Source of the DNA: Paenibacillus tyrphae
Lineage (GTDB): Bacteria; Bacillota; Bacilli; Paenibacillales; NBRC-103111
Direction of reading: 5' to 3'
DNA length: 64,000 nucleotides
NCBI RefSeq assembly: GCF_027925525.1
Contig: NZ_BSDJ01000011.1
Location: 62,001 to 126,000 of the forward strand
The translations under genes and the position numbers were made by a program. The first letter of the stretch is position 1, and every line of letters starts with the position of its first letter. Below the pieces are notes generated by a model. That model was not told the DNA's origin, made no database searches, and saw only the letters and a program-made list of their open reading frames with translations. This document shows, piece by piece, positions 33,250-43,400 of this stretch.

Positions 33250-33287
33250 GCATCAGGTGGGGACCTCCCTAGTTAAGCTAAAAAAAG

Positions 33288-33896
33288 GTGGTGCTCGTTA
33301 TCGAACGCCTTCCGAAACGACAGCGCCAGCAGCAGTTGGCCAAAGCGATCGAAGAAAACCCGTTTATAACGGATGAAGAGCTGACGAAGCTGTTTCAAGT
33401 CAGCATCCAGACGATCCGTCTGGACCGGCTCGAGCTTGGCATTCCCGAGCTGCGAGAGCGGATGAAGCTGATGGCGGAGCAATCGTACGATCAGGTGCGT
33501 TCGCTTCCGCTGCATGAAGTTATCGGGGATGTCATTGATCTGCAGCTCGACAAGAGCGGCATTTCTATGTTCGAAATTCGAGAAGAGCATGTGTTCTCCC
33601 GGACGAAAATCGCCCGGGGTCATCATATATTTTCTCAGGCCAATTCCTTGGCCGTTGCGCTGATCAACGATAAGGTGGCGCTGACCGCCGCTGCGGACAT
33701 CCGTTTCGTACGGCAGGTTAAACTGCAGGAGAAGTGTATTGCCAAGGCTTATGTCCGTTCGATCTCCAAAGGCAAGGCGAAGGTCGAAGTTTTTACATAC
33801 GTCGGAGACGAAGTGGTATTCCAAGGGAATTTCATTATTTATCATGCGAGCAAAGATCGGCATGAAGGAGGTGAGCTTCATGCGGATAGCGATTGA
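33288..33896 (+). CDS. fapR: Fatty acid and phospholipid biosynthesis repressor FapR
   Basis: 202 residues. The N-terminal helix-turn-helix (ITDEELTKLFQVSIQTIRLD) is joined to a hot-dog-fold malonyl-CoA sensor (about 95-190; VFSRTKIARGHHIFSQANSL, DIRFVRQV). FapR represses fatty-acid genes and is released by malonyl-CoA. It heads the plsX-fab array here as in Bacillus. Start GTG 33288 (or 33291) uses an AAAAAAGG ribosome binding region. Its 3' end overlaps plsX by 17 bases. Confidence 0.95.
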   Translation: MVLVIERLPKRQRQQQLAKAIEENPFITDEELTKLFQVSIQTIRLDRLELGIPELRERMKLMAEQSYDQVRSLPLHEVIGDVIDLQLDKSGISMFEIREEHVFSRTKIARGHHIFSQANSLAVALINDKVALTAAADIRFVRQVKLQEKCIAKAYVRSISKGKAKVEVFTYVGDEVVFQGNFIIYHASKDRHEGGELHADSD

Positions 33897-34875
33897 CGCG
33901 ATGGGCGGAGACCATGCGCCGCAGGCAGCGGTGGATGGCGCGATCGCGGCGGCCGAAGAATGGCCGGATACGACGGTTGTGCTAGTTGGAGATACAAGCG
34001 TGCTGGAGCCATTGCTTCAAGGCAAGAAGCTTGCGAATCTGGAGTTGAGGCACGCAAGCGAGATAATCGAAGCGGATGATGAGCCGGTGAAAGCGGTGCG
34101 GCGCAAAAAGGACGCATCGATGGTCGTCGCCGGACGTATGGTGAAGGAGCAGGAAGTAGGCGCCATGATATCGGCGGGCAATACGGGAGCATTGATGACG
34201 ACGGGCCTCCTGGTTGTCGGTCGAATCAAAGGAATCGAGCGCCCTGCGCTTGCGCCGATGCTTCCGACGGTGGACGGGGAAGGCATTCTTGCGCTCGACC
34301 TCGGAGCGAATATGGACGCGACGGCGGAGCATCTGGTGCAGTACGCCATCATGGGCAGCTTGTATCGAAGCAAAGTGCATGGGGTGGCCGAGCCGCGCGT
34401 CGGTCTCCTTAACGTGGGCACGGAAGCGATGAAAGGCAACGAGCTGACGAAGGCGGCTTTTCCGCTGCTGGAGCAGGCGCCGATTCGCTTCATAGGCAAC
34501 GTCGAGTCGCGCGACGTGCTCCGGAAGCCTTGCGACGTCATCGTATGCGACGGCTTTGCGGGGAATATTATGCTTAAATCGATGGAAGGGGCGGCCTCGG
34601 TCATCTTTTCCGTCTTAAAAGAGCAATTTATGCGTACGTGGTACACGAAGCTGGCGGCGGCGGCGGTGAAGAAGGGCCTCAGCCAATTGGGTAAAAAAAT
34701 GGATTACACCGAGCACGGCGCAGCGCCTTTGCTGGGCATTAACGGTTTGGTGCTCAAAAGCCACGGCTCGTCCAACGGCGTAGCTTTTAAAAATGCGGTG
34801 CGTCAAGCCCGGGTCGCTTTGAAAAACGATTTGGTCCGCAGCATTTCTGCGGAAATTAGCAACGGGAGCGAGTAG
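33880..34875 (+). CDS. plsX: Phosphate acyltransferase PlsX
   Basis: 331 residues. The start MRIAIDAMGGDHAPQAAVDG and motifs such as SAGNTGALMTTGLLVVGRIKG are PlsX signatures. It converts acyl-ACP to acyl-phosphate for PlsY, the first step in making membrane phospholipid. AAGGAGGTGA lies before ATG 33880, inside the end of fapR, so the two are translationally linked. fabH starts 2 bases after its stop. Confidence 0.97.
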   Translation: MRIAIDAMGGDHAPQAAVDGAIAAAEEWPDTTVVLVGDTSVLEPLLQGKKLANLELRHASEIIEADDEPVKAVRRKKDASMVVAGRMVKEQEVGAMISAGNTGALMTTGLLVVGRIKGIERPALAPMLPTVDGEGILALDLGANMDATAEHLVQYAIMGSLYRSKVHGVAEPRVGLLNVGTEAMKGNELTKAAFPLLEQAPIRFIGNVESRDVLRKPCDVIVCDGFAGNIMLKSMEGAASVIFSVLKEQFMRTWYTKLAAAAVKKGLSQLGKKMDYTEHGAAPLLGINGLVLKSHGSSNGVAFKNAVRQARVALKNDLVRSISAEISNGSE

Positions 34876-34877
34876 TT

Positions 34878-35876
34878 ATGAATAGCAGCTTAAAGCCTGT
34901 AGGCATTCTCGGAACGGGAAAATATGTGCCTGAGAAGGTACTGACCAATTTCGAGCTGGAACAAATGGTGGACACAAACGATGAATGGATCGTCACCCGC
35001 ACCGGCATCCGCGAACGCCGCATCGCTTCTACGGAGCAAGCGTCGTCGGACTTGGCCTATGAAGCTTCGAAAATCGCCCTGAAGAACGCGGGCGTCACGC
35101 CGGAAGAGATTGATTTAATTATTGTGGCGACGGTTACCCCGGATATGGCGTTCCCGTCGACGGCATGCATTTTGCAGGACAAGCTTGGGGCCAAAAAAGC
35201 GGCCGCCTTCGACCTGTCTGCGGCTTGTTCCGGATTTATCTACAGCTTGGCTAACGCCGCCAATTTCATCGCCAACGGAACGTATAAATATGCGCTTGTG
35301 GTAGGCGCGGAATGTTTGTCTAAAATTACGGATTACACCGACCGGAACACATGTATTTTGTTCGGGGACGGTGCAGGCGCAGTCGTGCTCGGCACCGTAC
35401 CGGAAGGCCGCGGATTTAAATCGTTCGAGCTTGGCGCGGACGGCACGGGCGGCCCGCTGCTGAATGTTGCTGCCGGCGGCTCCCGCTGTCCGGCATCGCC
35501 GCAAAGTCTGGAAGGCAAGCAGCATTTCATCTTCATGGCCGGCAGCGAGGTGTTCAAATTCGCGGTCCGCATTATGGGAAGCGCTGCGGAAGAGGCGCTG
35601 CGCAAGGCGGGAATCGACAAGTCCGAGGTGGATTTGCTCGTACCGCATCAGGCGAATATCCGCATTATTCAGTCCGCGCTGCAGAAGCTGAATTTGAGCG
35701 AGGACAAATGCATGATCAACCTGGACAAATACGGCAACGTGTCGGCAGGATCGATTCCGATCGCTCTTGCGGAGGCGGCGGAATCCGGACGGGTCAAAGA
35801 AGGCGACTGCTTGGTGCTTGTCGGCTTCGGCGGAGGCTTGACTTGGGGCGCTTCCGTCTTGGTATGGGGTAAATGA
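34878..35876 (+). CDS. fabH: 3-oxoacyl-ACP synthase III
   Basis: 332 residues. The thiolase-fold catalytic triad is Cys117 (LSAACSGF), His257 (VPHQAN) and Asn287 (GNVSAGS). It starts fatty-acid synthesis by condensing acyl-CoA, likely branched in this group, with malonyl-ACP. It lies between plsX and fabD, unlike B. subtilis where fabH is elsewhere, an order common in Paenibacillaceae-like genomes. Confidence 0.97.
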   Translation: MNSSLKPVGILGTGKYVPEKVLTNFELEQMVDTNDEWIVTRTGIRERRIASTEQASSDLAYEASKIALKNAGVTPEEIDLIIVATVTPDMAFPSTACILQDKLGAKKAAAFDLSAACSGFIYSLANAANFIANGTYKYALVVGAECLSKITDYTDRNTCILFGDGAGAVVLGTVPEGRGFKSFELGADGTGGPLLNVAAGGSRCPASPQSLEGKQHFIFMAGSEVFKFAVRIMGSAAEEALRKAGIDKSEVDLLVPHQANIRIIQSALQKLNLSEDKCMINLDKYGNVSAGSIPIALAEAAESGRVKEGDCLVLVGFGGGLTWGASVLVWGK

Positions 35877-35976
35877 ATGATCCGGAATATGGATTTCAAT
35901 CTTAATATCTTTGTGCAGGACCGGCCGTTCCGGTCTATCCGAATGGCTTGCTGTCGGTAATAAAGGAGAATCGGAT

Positions 35977-36918
35977 ATGGGGAAAATCGCATTCGTATTC
36001 CCGGGCCAAGGGGCTCAGGCGGTAGGGATGGGGAAAGACGTTTATGAGGCGGATGCCGCCGCACGGGGCATTTTCGAATCGGCCGACAAGGCGCTCGGCT
36101 TCCCTCTCAGCCGCATCGTTTTCGACGGTCCGGAGGACGAATTGAAGCTTACCGTTAATACGCAACCTGCGCTGCTGACAACCAGCATAGCCTACCTTCA
36201 GCTGTTTCGCGCGCGCCATGGCATTCAGCCGGATTATGCCGCCGGGCACAGCCTCGGCGAGTACAGTGCGCTTGTGGCGGCAGGCGTGCTGAGCTTTGAA
36301 GACGCGATCCGTACGGTACGTGCACGCGGCGAGTTCATGGAGCAGGCGGTCCCGAGCGGACAAGGCGCTATGGCAGCCGTGCTAGGCGCCGAGCGCGAAG
36401 CGCTGCGCCAGCTGTGCTCGGACGTTAGCGGGCAAGGAACCGTCGTCGAGCTTGCCAATCTGAACTGCCCGGGACAGATCGTTGTTTCCGGCAGTAAAGA
36501 AGGGGTGCAGGCCCTCGCTGAGCGCGGCAAAGAGGCCGGCGCGAAACGCGTGATTCCGCTTGAGGTTAGCGGGCCGTTTCATTCCTCGTTGATGAAGCCC
36601 GCTTCCGAGCGTCTCGGCGGCGTGCTGGAGTCCGTTGAAATGAAAGCGGCGGCCGTTCCGGTCGTTGCCAACGTGACGGCGCTGCCTGTGCAGGAGCCTG
36701 CGGAAATTAAGCAGCTGTTGATCGATCAAGTACATTCCTCCGTGCTGTGGGAAGACAGTGTTGCATGGCTGCTCGGACAGGGTGTGGACACGTTTGTCGA
36801 AATCGGCAGCGGCACCGTTCTGGCAGGTCTGATCAAGAAAATCGACCGCAGCGCGAAAGTGTATTCCATCAACAGTCTGGAAGCCATCGAGAAATTTCAG
36901 CTGGAAACGACGGAATAA
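35977..36918 (+). CDS. fabD: Malonyl-CoA:ACP transacylase
   Basis: 313 residues. The nucleophile Ser92 is in GHSLGEYSAL and the catalytic His202 in GPFHSSLM; FVFPGQGAQ near the N-terminus is also typical. It transfers malonyl from CoA to ACP for chain extension. AAAGGAG lies 9 bases before ATG 35977. About 100 bases separate it from fabH, where I see no terminator. Confidence 0.97.
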   Translation: MGKIAFVFPGQGAQAVGMGKDVYEADAAARGIFESADKALGFPLSRIVFDGPEDELKLTVNTQPALLTTSIAYLQLFRARHGIQPDYAAGHSLGEYSALVAAGVLSFEDAIRTVRARGEFMEQAVPSGQGAMAAVLGAEREALRQLCSDVSGQGTVVELANLNCPGQIVVSGSKEGVQALAERGKEAGAKRVIPLEVSGPFHSSLMKPASERLGGVLESVEMKAAAVPVVANVTALPVQEPAEIKQLLIDQVHSSVLWEDSVAWLLGQGVDTFVEIGSGTVLAGLIKKIDRSAKVYSINSLEAIEKFQLETTE

Positions 36919-36945
36919 ACGATTATTCATGGGAGGGATTGACGC

Positions 36946-37686
36946 ATGCTAACGGGTAAGGTAGCACTGGTTACCGGCGCATCTCGCGGCATCGGCCGGG
37001 CCATCGCCATCGGTCTCGCGGAAGCAGGGGCCGATGTGGTCGTCAACTACGCGGGCAGCGAAGCGGCGGCGGCGGAAGTTGTGCAGGCCATCGAAGCGCT
37101 GGGACGCAAGTCGTTTAAGGTGAAGGCGAACGTCGGTTCCGTGCAGGAAGTCGAAGAGATGTTCAAGCTCGTCCTGGAAGCGTTCGGCCGGATCGATATT
37201 TTGGTCAACAACGCGGGAATTACGCGGGATAACCTGATTATGCGCATGAAGGAAGAGGAATTCGATCAAGTGATCGAGACGAATCTGAAAGGCGTATTCA
37301 ACTGCGTAAAAGCGGCTACGCGCCCGATGATGAAGCAGCGTTCGGGACGGATCATCAACATCTCGTCCGTCGTTGGAGCGATGGGGAATGCCGGTCAAAT
37401 GAACTATGTAGCCGCCAAAGCCGGCGTCATCGGTATGACCAAATCGGCAGCAAAAGAGCTTGCTTCGAGAGGCATTAACGTCAACTGTGTGGCTCCCGGT
37501 TTTATCGAGACCGATATGACGGACAAGCTGGCAGAAGATCTGCGCTCGCAGCTTTCGTCGCAAGTTCCGCTGGCTCGCCTGGGCCAACCGGAAGACATTG
37601 CCAAAGCGGTGATATTCTTGGCGTCCGACGATTCGTCCTATATGACGGGGCAGACGCTTCATGTCGACGGCGGCATGTATATGTAG
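36946..37686 (+). CDS. fabG: 3-oxoacyl-ACP reductase
   Basis: 246 residues. Short-chain dehydrogenase with the TGASRGIG cofactor loop (10-17), NNAG (88-91), and active-site Ser140/141, Tyr154 and Lys158 (YVAAK). It reduces 3-oxoacyl-ACP with NADPH. GGGAGG precedes ATG 36946. Past its stop a 9-bp inverted repeat TTGCGGCAA/TTGCCGCAA (37693-37701 and 37743-37751) may modulate readthrough into acpP. Confidence 0.97.
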   Translation: MLTGKVALVTGASRGIGRAIAIGLAEAGADVVVNYAGSEAAAAEVVQAIEALGRKSFKVKANVGSVQEVEEMFKLVLEAFGRIDILVNNAGITRDNLIMRMKEEEFDQVIETNLKGVFNCVKAATRPMMKQRSGRIINISSVVGAMGNAGQMNYVAAKAGVIGMTKSAAKELASRGINVNCVAPGFIETDMTDKLAEDLRSQLSSQVPLARLGQPEDIAKAVIFLASDDSSYMTGQTLHVDGGMYM

Positions 37687-37856
37687 CGCGGCTTGCGGCA
37701 ACAATGGGCGGAGGTGCGGGCGCGTGTATCGCATTGCCAGAGTTGCCGCAAAAATTGAATTTTTTGGCGAAAATAGTTTTTTTTCGCACTAAACGAGGCT
37801 TTACTATGGCATTTTGTCCATAAGTTAAGTATAATACCAAAGAGGAGGTGAACCGG

Positions 37857-38090
37857 ATGTCCGACGTTTTGGATCGCGTAAAACGCATCGTCGTGGACCG
37901 TCTCGGCGTTGACGAAGCGGAAGTGACCCTTGAGGCTTCTTTTAAAGATGATTTAGGTGCCGATTCTCTCGATGTCGTGGAATTGGTTATGGAATTGGAA
38001 GATGAGTTTGATATGGAAATCTCTGATGAAGACGCAGAGAAAATCACTACTGTAGGTCAAGTAGTTGAGTACATAAAATCTCATACGTAA
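37857..38090 (+). CDS. acpP: Acyl carrier protein
   Basis: 77 residues, acidic, with Ser37 in [10 protein letters not shown] for the 4'-phosphopantetheine arm. It carries growing acyl chains in the cytosol. AGGAGGTG precedes ATG 37857; a GTG at 37848 is less likely. It is flanked on both sides by hairpins, consistent with expression set separately from its neighbours, as is common for the abundant ACP. Confidence 0.98.
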   Translation: MSDVLDRVKRIVVDRLGVDEAEVTLEASFKDDLGADSLDVVELVMELEDEFDMEISDEDAEKITTVGQVVEYIKSHT

Positions 38091-38095
38091 AACGC

Positions 38096-38130
38096 ATAAG
38101 TCCCGTTTTTCTTGGATAAACGGGACTTAT
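38096..38130 (+). terminator. Hairpin between acpP and fabF (terminator or attenuator)
   Basis: A perfect 13-bp stem (38096-38108 with 38118-38130) around a 9-base loop. No U-tract follows, so termination may be partial; it would give more acpP than fabF transcript. Confidence 0.6.
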
Positions 38131-38225
38131 CTCCATTCCGTGCCCAACTGCGCACACCAGTGAGCTCGACCCCTTACGAATGAAGTACATAACGAAGGTT
38201 ATTTACGATAGAGGTGAATTACAAC

Positions 38226-39464
38226 ATGAAACAAAGAGTCGTTATTACAGGTCTCGGCGTGATGTCTGCGCTAGGACGCGATCTTGAAACCTTTTGGGGA
38301 AATCTGTTGTCCGGAAAGTCCGGCGTCAGCGCGATTGAATCATTTGACGTCAGCGAATATCCGACACGGATCGCCGCCGAAATTAAAGATTTCAACCCGG
38401 AAGATTATTTTGACAAGAAAGAAGCCCGCCGCATGGACCGCTTCGTGCAATTTGCCGTAGCCGCCACTATAACGGCCTTGAAGGATGCAGGACTGAATGT
38501 GAAAGAAGATACCGATCCGGAACGGGTCGGCGTTTATGTCGGCTCGGGGATCGGCGGCTTGTCGACTTGGGAAGAGCAGCATAAAATTTTGCTTGAAAAG
38601 GGACCGAAGCGGGTCAGCCCGTTCTTTATTCCAATGATGATCGCCAATATGGCATCAGGGCAAATCTCGATGATAACGGGTGCCAAAGGACCGAACAGCA
38701 CGGCCGTTACCGCCTGTGCGACAGGTACGCACTCCATTGGAGACGCCTTCAAGACGATCCTGCACGGCGATGCGGACGTCATGATCTGCGGCGGTGCGGA
38801 AGCGACGATCAGTCCGACGGGCGTTGCCGGCTTTTGCGCGCTGCGCGCCATGTCGACCCGCAACGACGAGCCGGAAAAAGCGAGCCGTCCGTTCGATACG
38901 GATCGCGACGGGTTTGTCATGGGCGAAGGCGCCGGCATTCTCATTCTGGAATCGCTGGAGCATGCGCAGAAGCGCGGAGCCCGCATTTACGGCGAAGTGA
39001 TCGGCTATGGCATGAGCGGAGACGCGCATCATATGACCGATCCGGACCCGGACGGCGCTGCACGCTGCATGGTCAAAGCCGTGAAAGACGCCGGCATTCC
39101 GTTTGAAGCGATCGATTATATCAACGCGCACGGCACTTCGACGCCGATCGGGGACAAATCGGAGACGACTGCGATTAAGCAGGCATTCGGCGAGCACGCT
39201 TACAAGCTGGCTGTCAGCTCGACCAAGTCGATGACCGGTCACTTACTTGGCGCAGCGGGGGGCGTGGAAGCGCTCATCTGCGCACTGGCTTTGAAGCATG
39301 GCATGATCCCGCCGACGATCAATCTCGATAATCAGGATCCGGAATGCGATCTGGATTACGTGCCGAATACGCCGCGCTCGTTCGATCTGCGTATCGTCAT
39401 GTCGAACTCGTTCGGCTTCGGCGGCCACAACGCAACGGTCATTCTGCAAAAGTACGAGGCTTAA
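38226..39464 (+). CDS. fabF: 3-oxoacyl-ACP synthase II
   Basis: 412 residues. Catalytic Cys164 ([10 protein letters not shown]) with the two histidines in [11 protein letters not shown] and [13 protein letters not shown]. It elongates acyl-ACP with malonyl-ACP. AGAGGTG lies 9 bases before ATG 38226; GTG 38214 would add four residues. It lies between acpP and rnc as in many Firmicutes. Confidence 0.97.
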   Translation: MKQRVVITGLGVMSALGRDLETFWGNLLSGKSGVSAIESFDVSEYPTRIAAEIKDFNPEDYFDKKEARRMDRFVQFAVAATITALKDAGLNVKEDTDPERVGVYVGSGIGGLSTWEEQHKILLEKGPKRVSPFFIPMMIANMASGQISMITGAKGPNSTAVTACATGTHSIGDAFKTILHGDADVMICGGAEATISPTGVAGFCALRAMSTRNDEPEKASRPFDTDRDGFVMGEGAGILILESLEHAQKRGARIYGEVIGYGMSGDAHHMTDPDPDGAARCMVKAVKDAGIPFEAIDYINAHGTSTPIGDKSETTAIKQAFGEHAYKLAVSSTKSMTGHLLGAAGGVEALICALALKHGMIPPTINLDNQDPECDLDYVPNTPRSFDLRIVMSNSFGFGGHNATVILQKYEA

Positions 39465-39500
39465 GGGCATAGACTTCACGGGGCTGGCCAAACTATAACA

Positions 39501-39544
39501 TTGTTTCGTGGGGTTGGCTGCACAATTCAATCTCCACGAAACAA
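39501..39544 (+). promoter_or_regulatory. Perfect 11-bp hairpin in the rnc leader
   Basis: TTGTTTCGTGG (39501-39511) pairs perfectly with CCACGAAACAA (39534-39544), 25 bases before the rnc start. No U-run follows. A double-stranded element here could be an RNase III self-cleavage site, as known for E. coli rnc; that role is inferred. Confidence 0.55.
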
Positions 39545-39569
39545 ATTGCTTACACGAAGGTGATTAGAT

Positions 39570-40274
39570 ATGCATCGCAACTTAAAACAGCTGCAAGCGG
39601 ACCTGGGGATTTCGTTCCGGCGTCCCGACCTTCTACGGCAGGCATTTACCCATTCTTCCTACGTGAATGAGCATCGAATCGGTCAATGCAAGGATAACGA
39701 GCGGCTGGAGTTTCTCGGCGACGCTGTCCTGGAGCTAACCGTGTCGGAATATTTGTTCGACAAGTATCCGGACCGCACGGAAGGCGAATTGACCAAATTG
39801 CGGGCCTCCATCGTCTGTGAGCCCTCGCTCGTCGGCTTCGCCGAGCAGCTCGACTTCGGATCTTATGTGCTGCTCGGCAAAGGAGAAGAGCTGACCGGCG
39901 GTCGAACCCGTCCGGCACTGCTCGCAGATGTGTTCGAATCGTTCATCGGTGCGCTTTACTTGGACCAAGGTTTGGAGCCGGTGCGCGCTTTTCTAAGCCG
40001 CCATATGTTTCCGGGCCTGCCTCAGCAAGGGCGTCTGTTAACGGCGGATTACAAAACGATTCTGCAAGAGCATACCCAGCAGCATAATATGGGCCCCTTG
40101 GAATACAAAATCGTAGACGAACGCGGACCTGCACACGAGCGGGAGTTCGCGGCGGAAGTATATCTTCATGAGGAAATGCTTGGTCGGGGACTTGGCCGCT
40201 CCAAGAAGGAAGCGGAGCAGCACGCGGCCGCAGAAGCGCTTTCGAAGCTGGAGGTCAAGGTGGATCAGTCATAA
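39570..40274 (+). CDS. rnc: Ribonuclease III
   Basis: 234 residues. The RNase III signature [14 protein letters not shown] (43-56) holds the metal-binding acidic residues, with further ones in [13 protein letters not shown]. The C-terminal dsRNA-binding domain (about 160-230) ends [16 protein letters not shown]. It processes rRNA precursors and structured mRNAs. ATG 39570 follows GAAGGTGA. A strong terminator follows the stop. Confidence 0.97.
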   Translation: MHRNLKQLQADLGISFRRPDLLRQAFTHSSYVNEHRIGQCKDNERLEFLGDAVLELTVSEYLFDKYPDRTEGELTKLRASIVCEPSLVGFAEQLDFGSYVLLGKGEELTGGRTRPALLADVFESFIGALYLDQGLEPVRAFLSRHMFPGLPQQGRLLTADYKTILQEHTQQHNMGPLEYKIVDERGPAHEREFAAEVYLHEEMLGRGLGRSKKEAEQHAAAEALSKLEVKVDQS

Positions 40275-40290
40275 AGCAAGTTCGCAGAAG

Positions 40291-40326
40291 GTGACGGCCG
40301 TATAGCGGGCCGTCACTCTTTTTTTT
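40291..40326 (+). terminator. Terminator after rnc
   Basis: A perfect 9-bp stem, GTGACGGCC (40291-40299) with GGCCGTCAC (40308-40316), followed by a long T-run. Confidence 0.93.
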
Positions 40327-40480
40327 GCAGGCGGACGGGACCGTTAGTCAAAAAAACGTTCTCGTTTAGGTTCAGACGACAGCAAGTCAATCGCAGCCTG
40401 CGTATAGATCGACTGCTGAAGCGGTCGGTATCTACTATAGGTCCGGAATATGGTACAATAGCCGTAAGAGGTGAGCCAAG

Positions 40481-43400
40481 TTGTTTTTGAAACGTATCGA
40501 GCTCTCGGGCTTCAAATCGTTTGCGGATCGGACCGAGCTGGAATTCGTACAAGGAATTACGGCAGTGGTCGGGCCGAACGGCAGCGGAAAAAGCAACATC
40601 TCCGACGGCATCCGCTGGGTGCTTGGCGAACAGAGCGCCAAGTCGCTGCGCGGAGGCAAGATGGAAGATATTATTTTCGCCGGAAGCGATGCCCGCAAAG
40701 CCGTCAATTACGGCGAAGTATCGCTGACGCTCGATAATGCGAGCCAGTCGCTGCCGCTGGATTACAGCGAAGTGACGGTCACCCGGCGCGTGCACCGCAG
40801 CGGGGAAAGCGAATATATGATCAACAAGCAGCCCTGCCGGCTCAAGGATATTACCGAGCTCTTTATGGACACGGGAATCGGGAAGGAAGCTTACTCGATT
40901 ATCGGGCAGGGGCGCATCGAAGAAATTTTGAGCACGAAATCGGAAGACCGCCGAGGTATTTTTGAAGAAGCTTCGGGGATCGTCAAATATAAATCGCGCA
41001 AGCGCGAAACGGAAAAGAAATTGCAGGAAACGGAGCAAAATTTGCTGCGTATCCACGATCTGGTGTCGGAGCTGGAAGACCAGTTGGAGCCGCTGCGTGT
41101 GCAGTCGGAGAAGGCGGTGCGTTTCAAAGAGCTGAAGGAAGAGCTCAAATCGAGCGAAATCGCGATGTATGTTCATCAGATCGAGCAGATTTATGCAAGC
41201 TGGACGGATACGAACGCTCAGCTTGAGAAGCTTCGCGAATCGCAGCGCGAATTGTCCGGCGTGATCAGCAAGCAGGACGCCGAGCTGGAGAAGGAACGCT
41301 GGGAAACGCGGCGGCTGGAGGAAGAGATCGAAGGATTGCAGCAGCACCTGCTTCAGCTGAGCGAGGATTTTGAGAAATGCGAAGGCCAGGGCGAGGTGCT
41401 GAAGGAGCGGAAAAAAAATTACGCTTCCAATAAAAACCAGATCCGGCTTGCCGTTGTCCAACAGGAGCAGCGGGTGCTTGATAAAGAGGCTGAAATTGCG
41501 CAGCTGCGCGAAAAAATCGCCGGGATCGGAGCGGAGCTTGCAGAGACGCAGGCCAAGCTGAAAGCCGAGGAAGACCGGCTGCTCGGCGTAACGGGAGGCA
41601 TTAGCAGCGCGGAGGAAGATCGGCTGAAGGGCGAACTGCTCGAAGTGCTGAACGATTCCGCCAATGCCCGCAATGAAGCGCGGTATGCCGAGCAGCAGCT
41701 TGAAGCACTTGGCCGCCGGCTGGACCGGCTCGACGACGAGCACCGCAAGTGGCAGGAGCAGCAGGAGAGCATCGCGGAGCGCAAAGCGGCTCTGGAGAAG
41801 AAGCTCGAAGAAGCCATAGCCGCGATCGCGGAGGTGCGGAATCAGTATCTGGAGCTCAGCCAAGGACTCAAATCGAAGCAGACGCTTTCGGAAGAGGCGC
41901 AGGCCGCCGTCCGCAAGTGGGAGCAGAAAATCGATTCGATGGTGTCGCGGCGTGATACGATGCGCGAAATGGCGAACGACTATGATGGCTTTATGCACGG
42001 CGTCAAGGAAGTGCTGAAGGCGAAGGACCGCGGCGATCTGCGCGGCATTCGCGGCGCGGTGGCCGAGCTTGTCAAGGTGCCAGCCCATGTGGAAGTCGCC
42101 ATGGAGACGGCGCTGGGCGGTGCGCTTCAGCACATCGTTGTGGATAACGAAGCGAACGGCAGGGATGCGATCGCTTTTCTGAAGCGCCGTCAGCTCGGCC
42201 GGGCGACGTTTCTGCCGCTGGACGTTATTCGCAGCCGGTCCATACCGGAAGGCGAACAGCGCCAAATCCAAGGAATGGAAGGCTTTGTCGGCATCGCCGT
42301 CGATTTGGTGCAATTTGAAGATACGTACCGGCAAATTGCCGGCAGCTTGCTCGGTAATGTCATCATTGCGAATACGCTGGAGGTTGCCAACCGGATTGCG
42401 GCCCGGGTGCAGTACCGGTACCGCGTCGTCACGCTGGAGGGCGATGTCGTGAACCCCGGCGGCTCGATGAGCGGGGGCAGCCAGCAGAAGAAAACGACCA
42501 GTCTTCTGAGCCGTCAACGGCAAATTGAAGACATGGATAAGGACATCTCGCTGTCCGAAACCCAGCTGAAAAGCTTCCGGGCCAAAGCGGAGGAGCTGCG
42601 CCGCGAAATCGGCGAAACGACGCGCAAGCTGGACGAGCTTCGGGCGGAAGGCGAGAACCGGCGGGTCGAGGAGCAGCAGATTCGCGCTTCGCTTGAGCCG
42701 TTGGAGCATGAAGCGAAGCAAGTGGCCCAACAACTTGCGCTGTACGGCGCGGACGGCGAAACGCTGGCGGCCGAGCGCAGCGATTTGGAGCGCCGGCGGA
42801 CGGAAGCTCTTGAGGCGCAGGAGCGACTGCAGCGGCAGGAGGCCGAGCTGCAGCAGGCCATCCGCGACGCCGAAATTCGCCGCAAGGCGAGCGAGTCGGA
42901 GAAGGAGGAGCTGCAAACGCAGCTCACCGACCTGAAGGTGAAGGTCGCGGCGCAATCGCAGGAGAAGCAGTCGATGCATGAGCAGGAGCGCCGTTCCCGC
43001 AATGAGCTGGAGATGATCAAGCACGAGCTGGAAACGAACAGCGAGCAGGAGCGGCAGCTCGACTCCGACATGGCGAATCACGAGCAAGAATCCGTGCTGC
43101 AGATTGAGCAGCTTAATGATTTGAAGCTGAAGAAACAGCAATGTGCGGAGCAGCTGGATATGAAGCGCGCGGAGCGGGCGCAGTGGGTGGCCAAGCTCGA
43201 AGCCGAGGAAAGCAAAACCAAGGAGCAGCGTACCCAACTGCGGCAGATCGAGGAGCAGCTCCATCAGACGGAGGTTCGCGTGAACCGCTTGGACGTGGAG
43301 CTGGAAAACCTGCTCAAAAAGCTCTCCGAAGATTACGAGCTCAGCTATGAGCTGGCGAAAGAGCGCTATCCCGTACCGGAGGACGTTCCCGGCACCCAAA

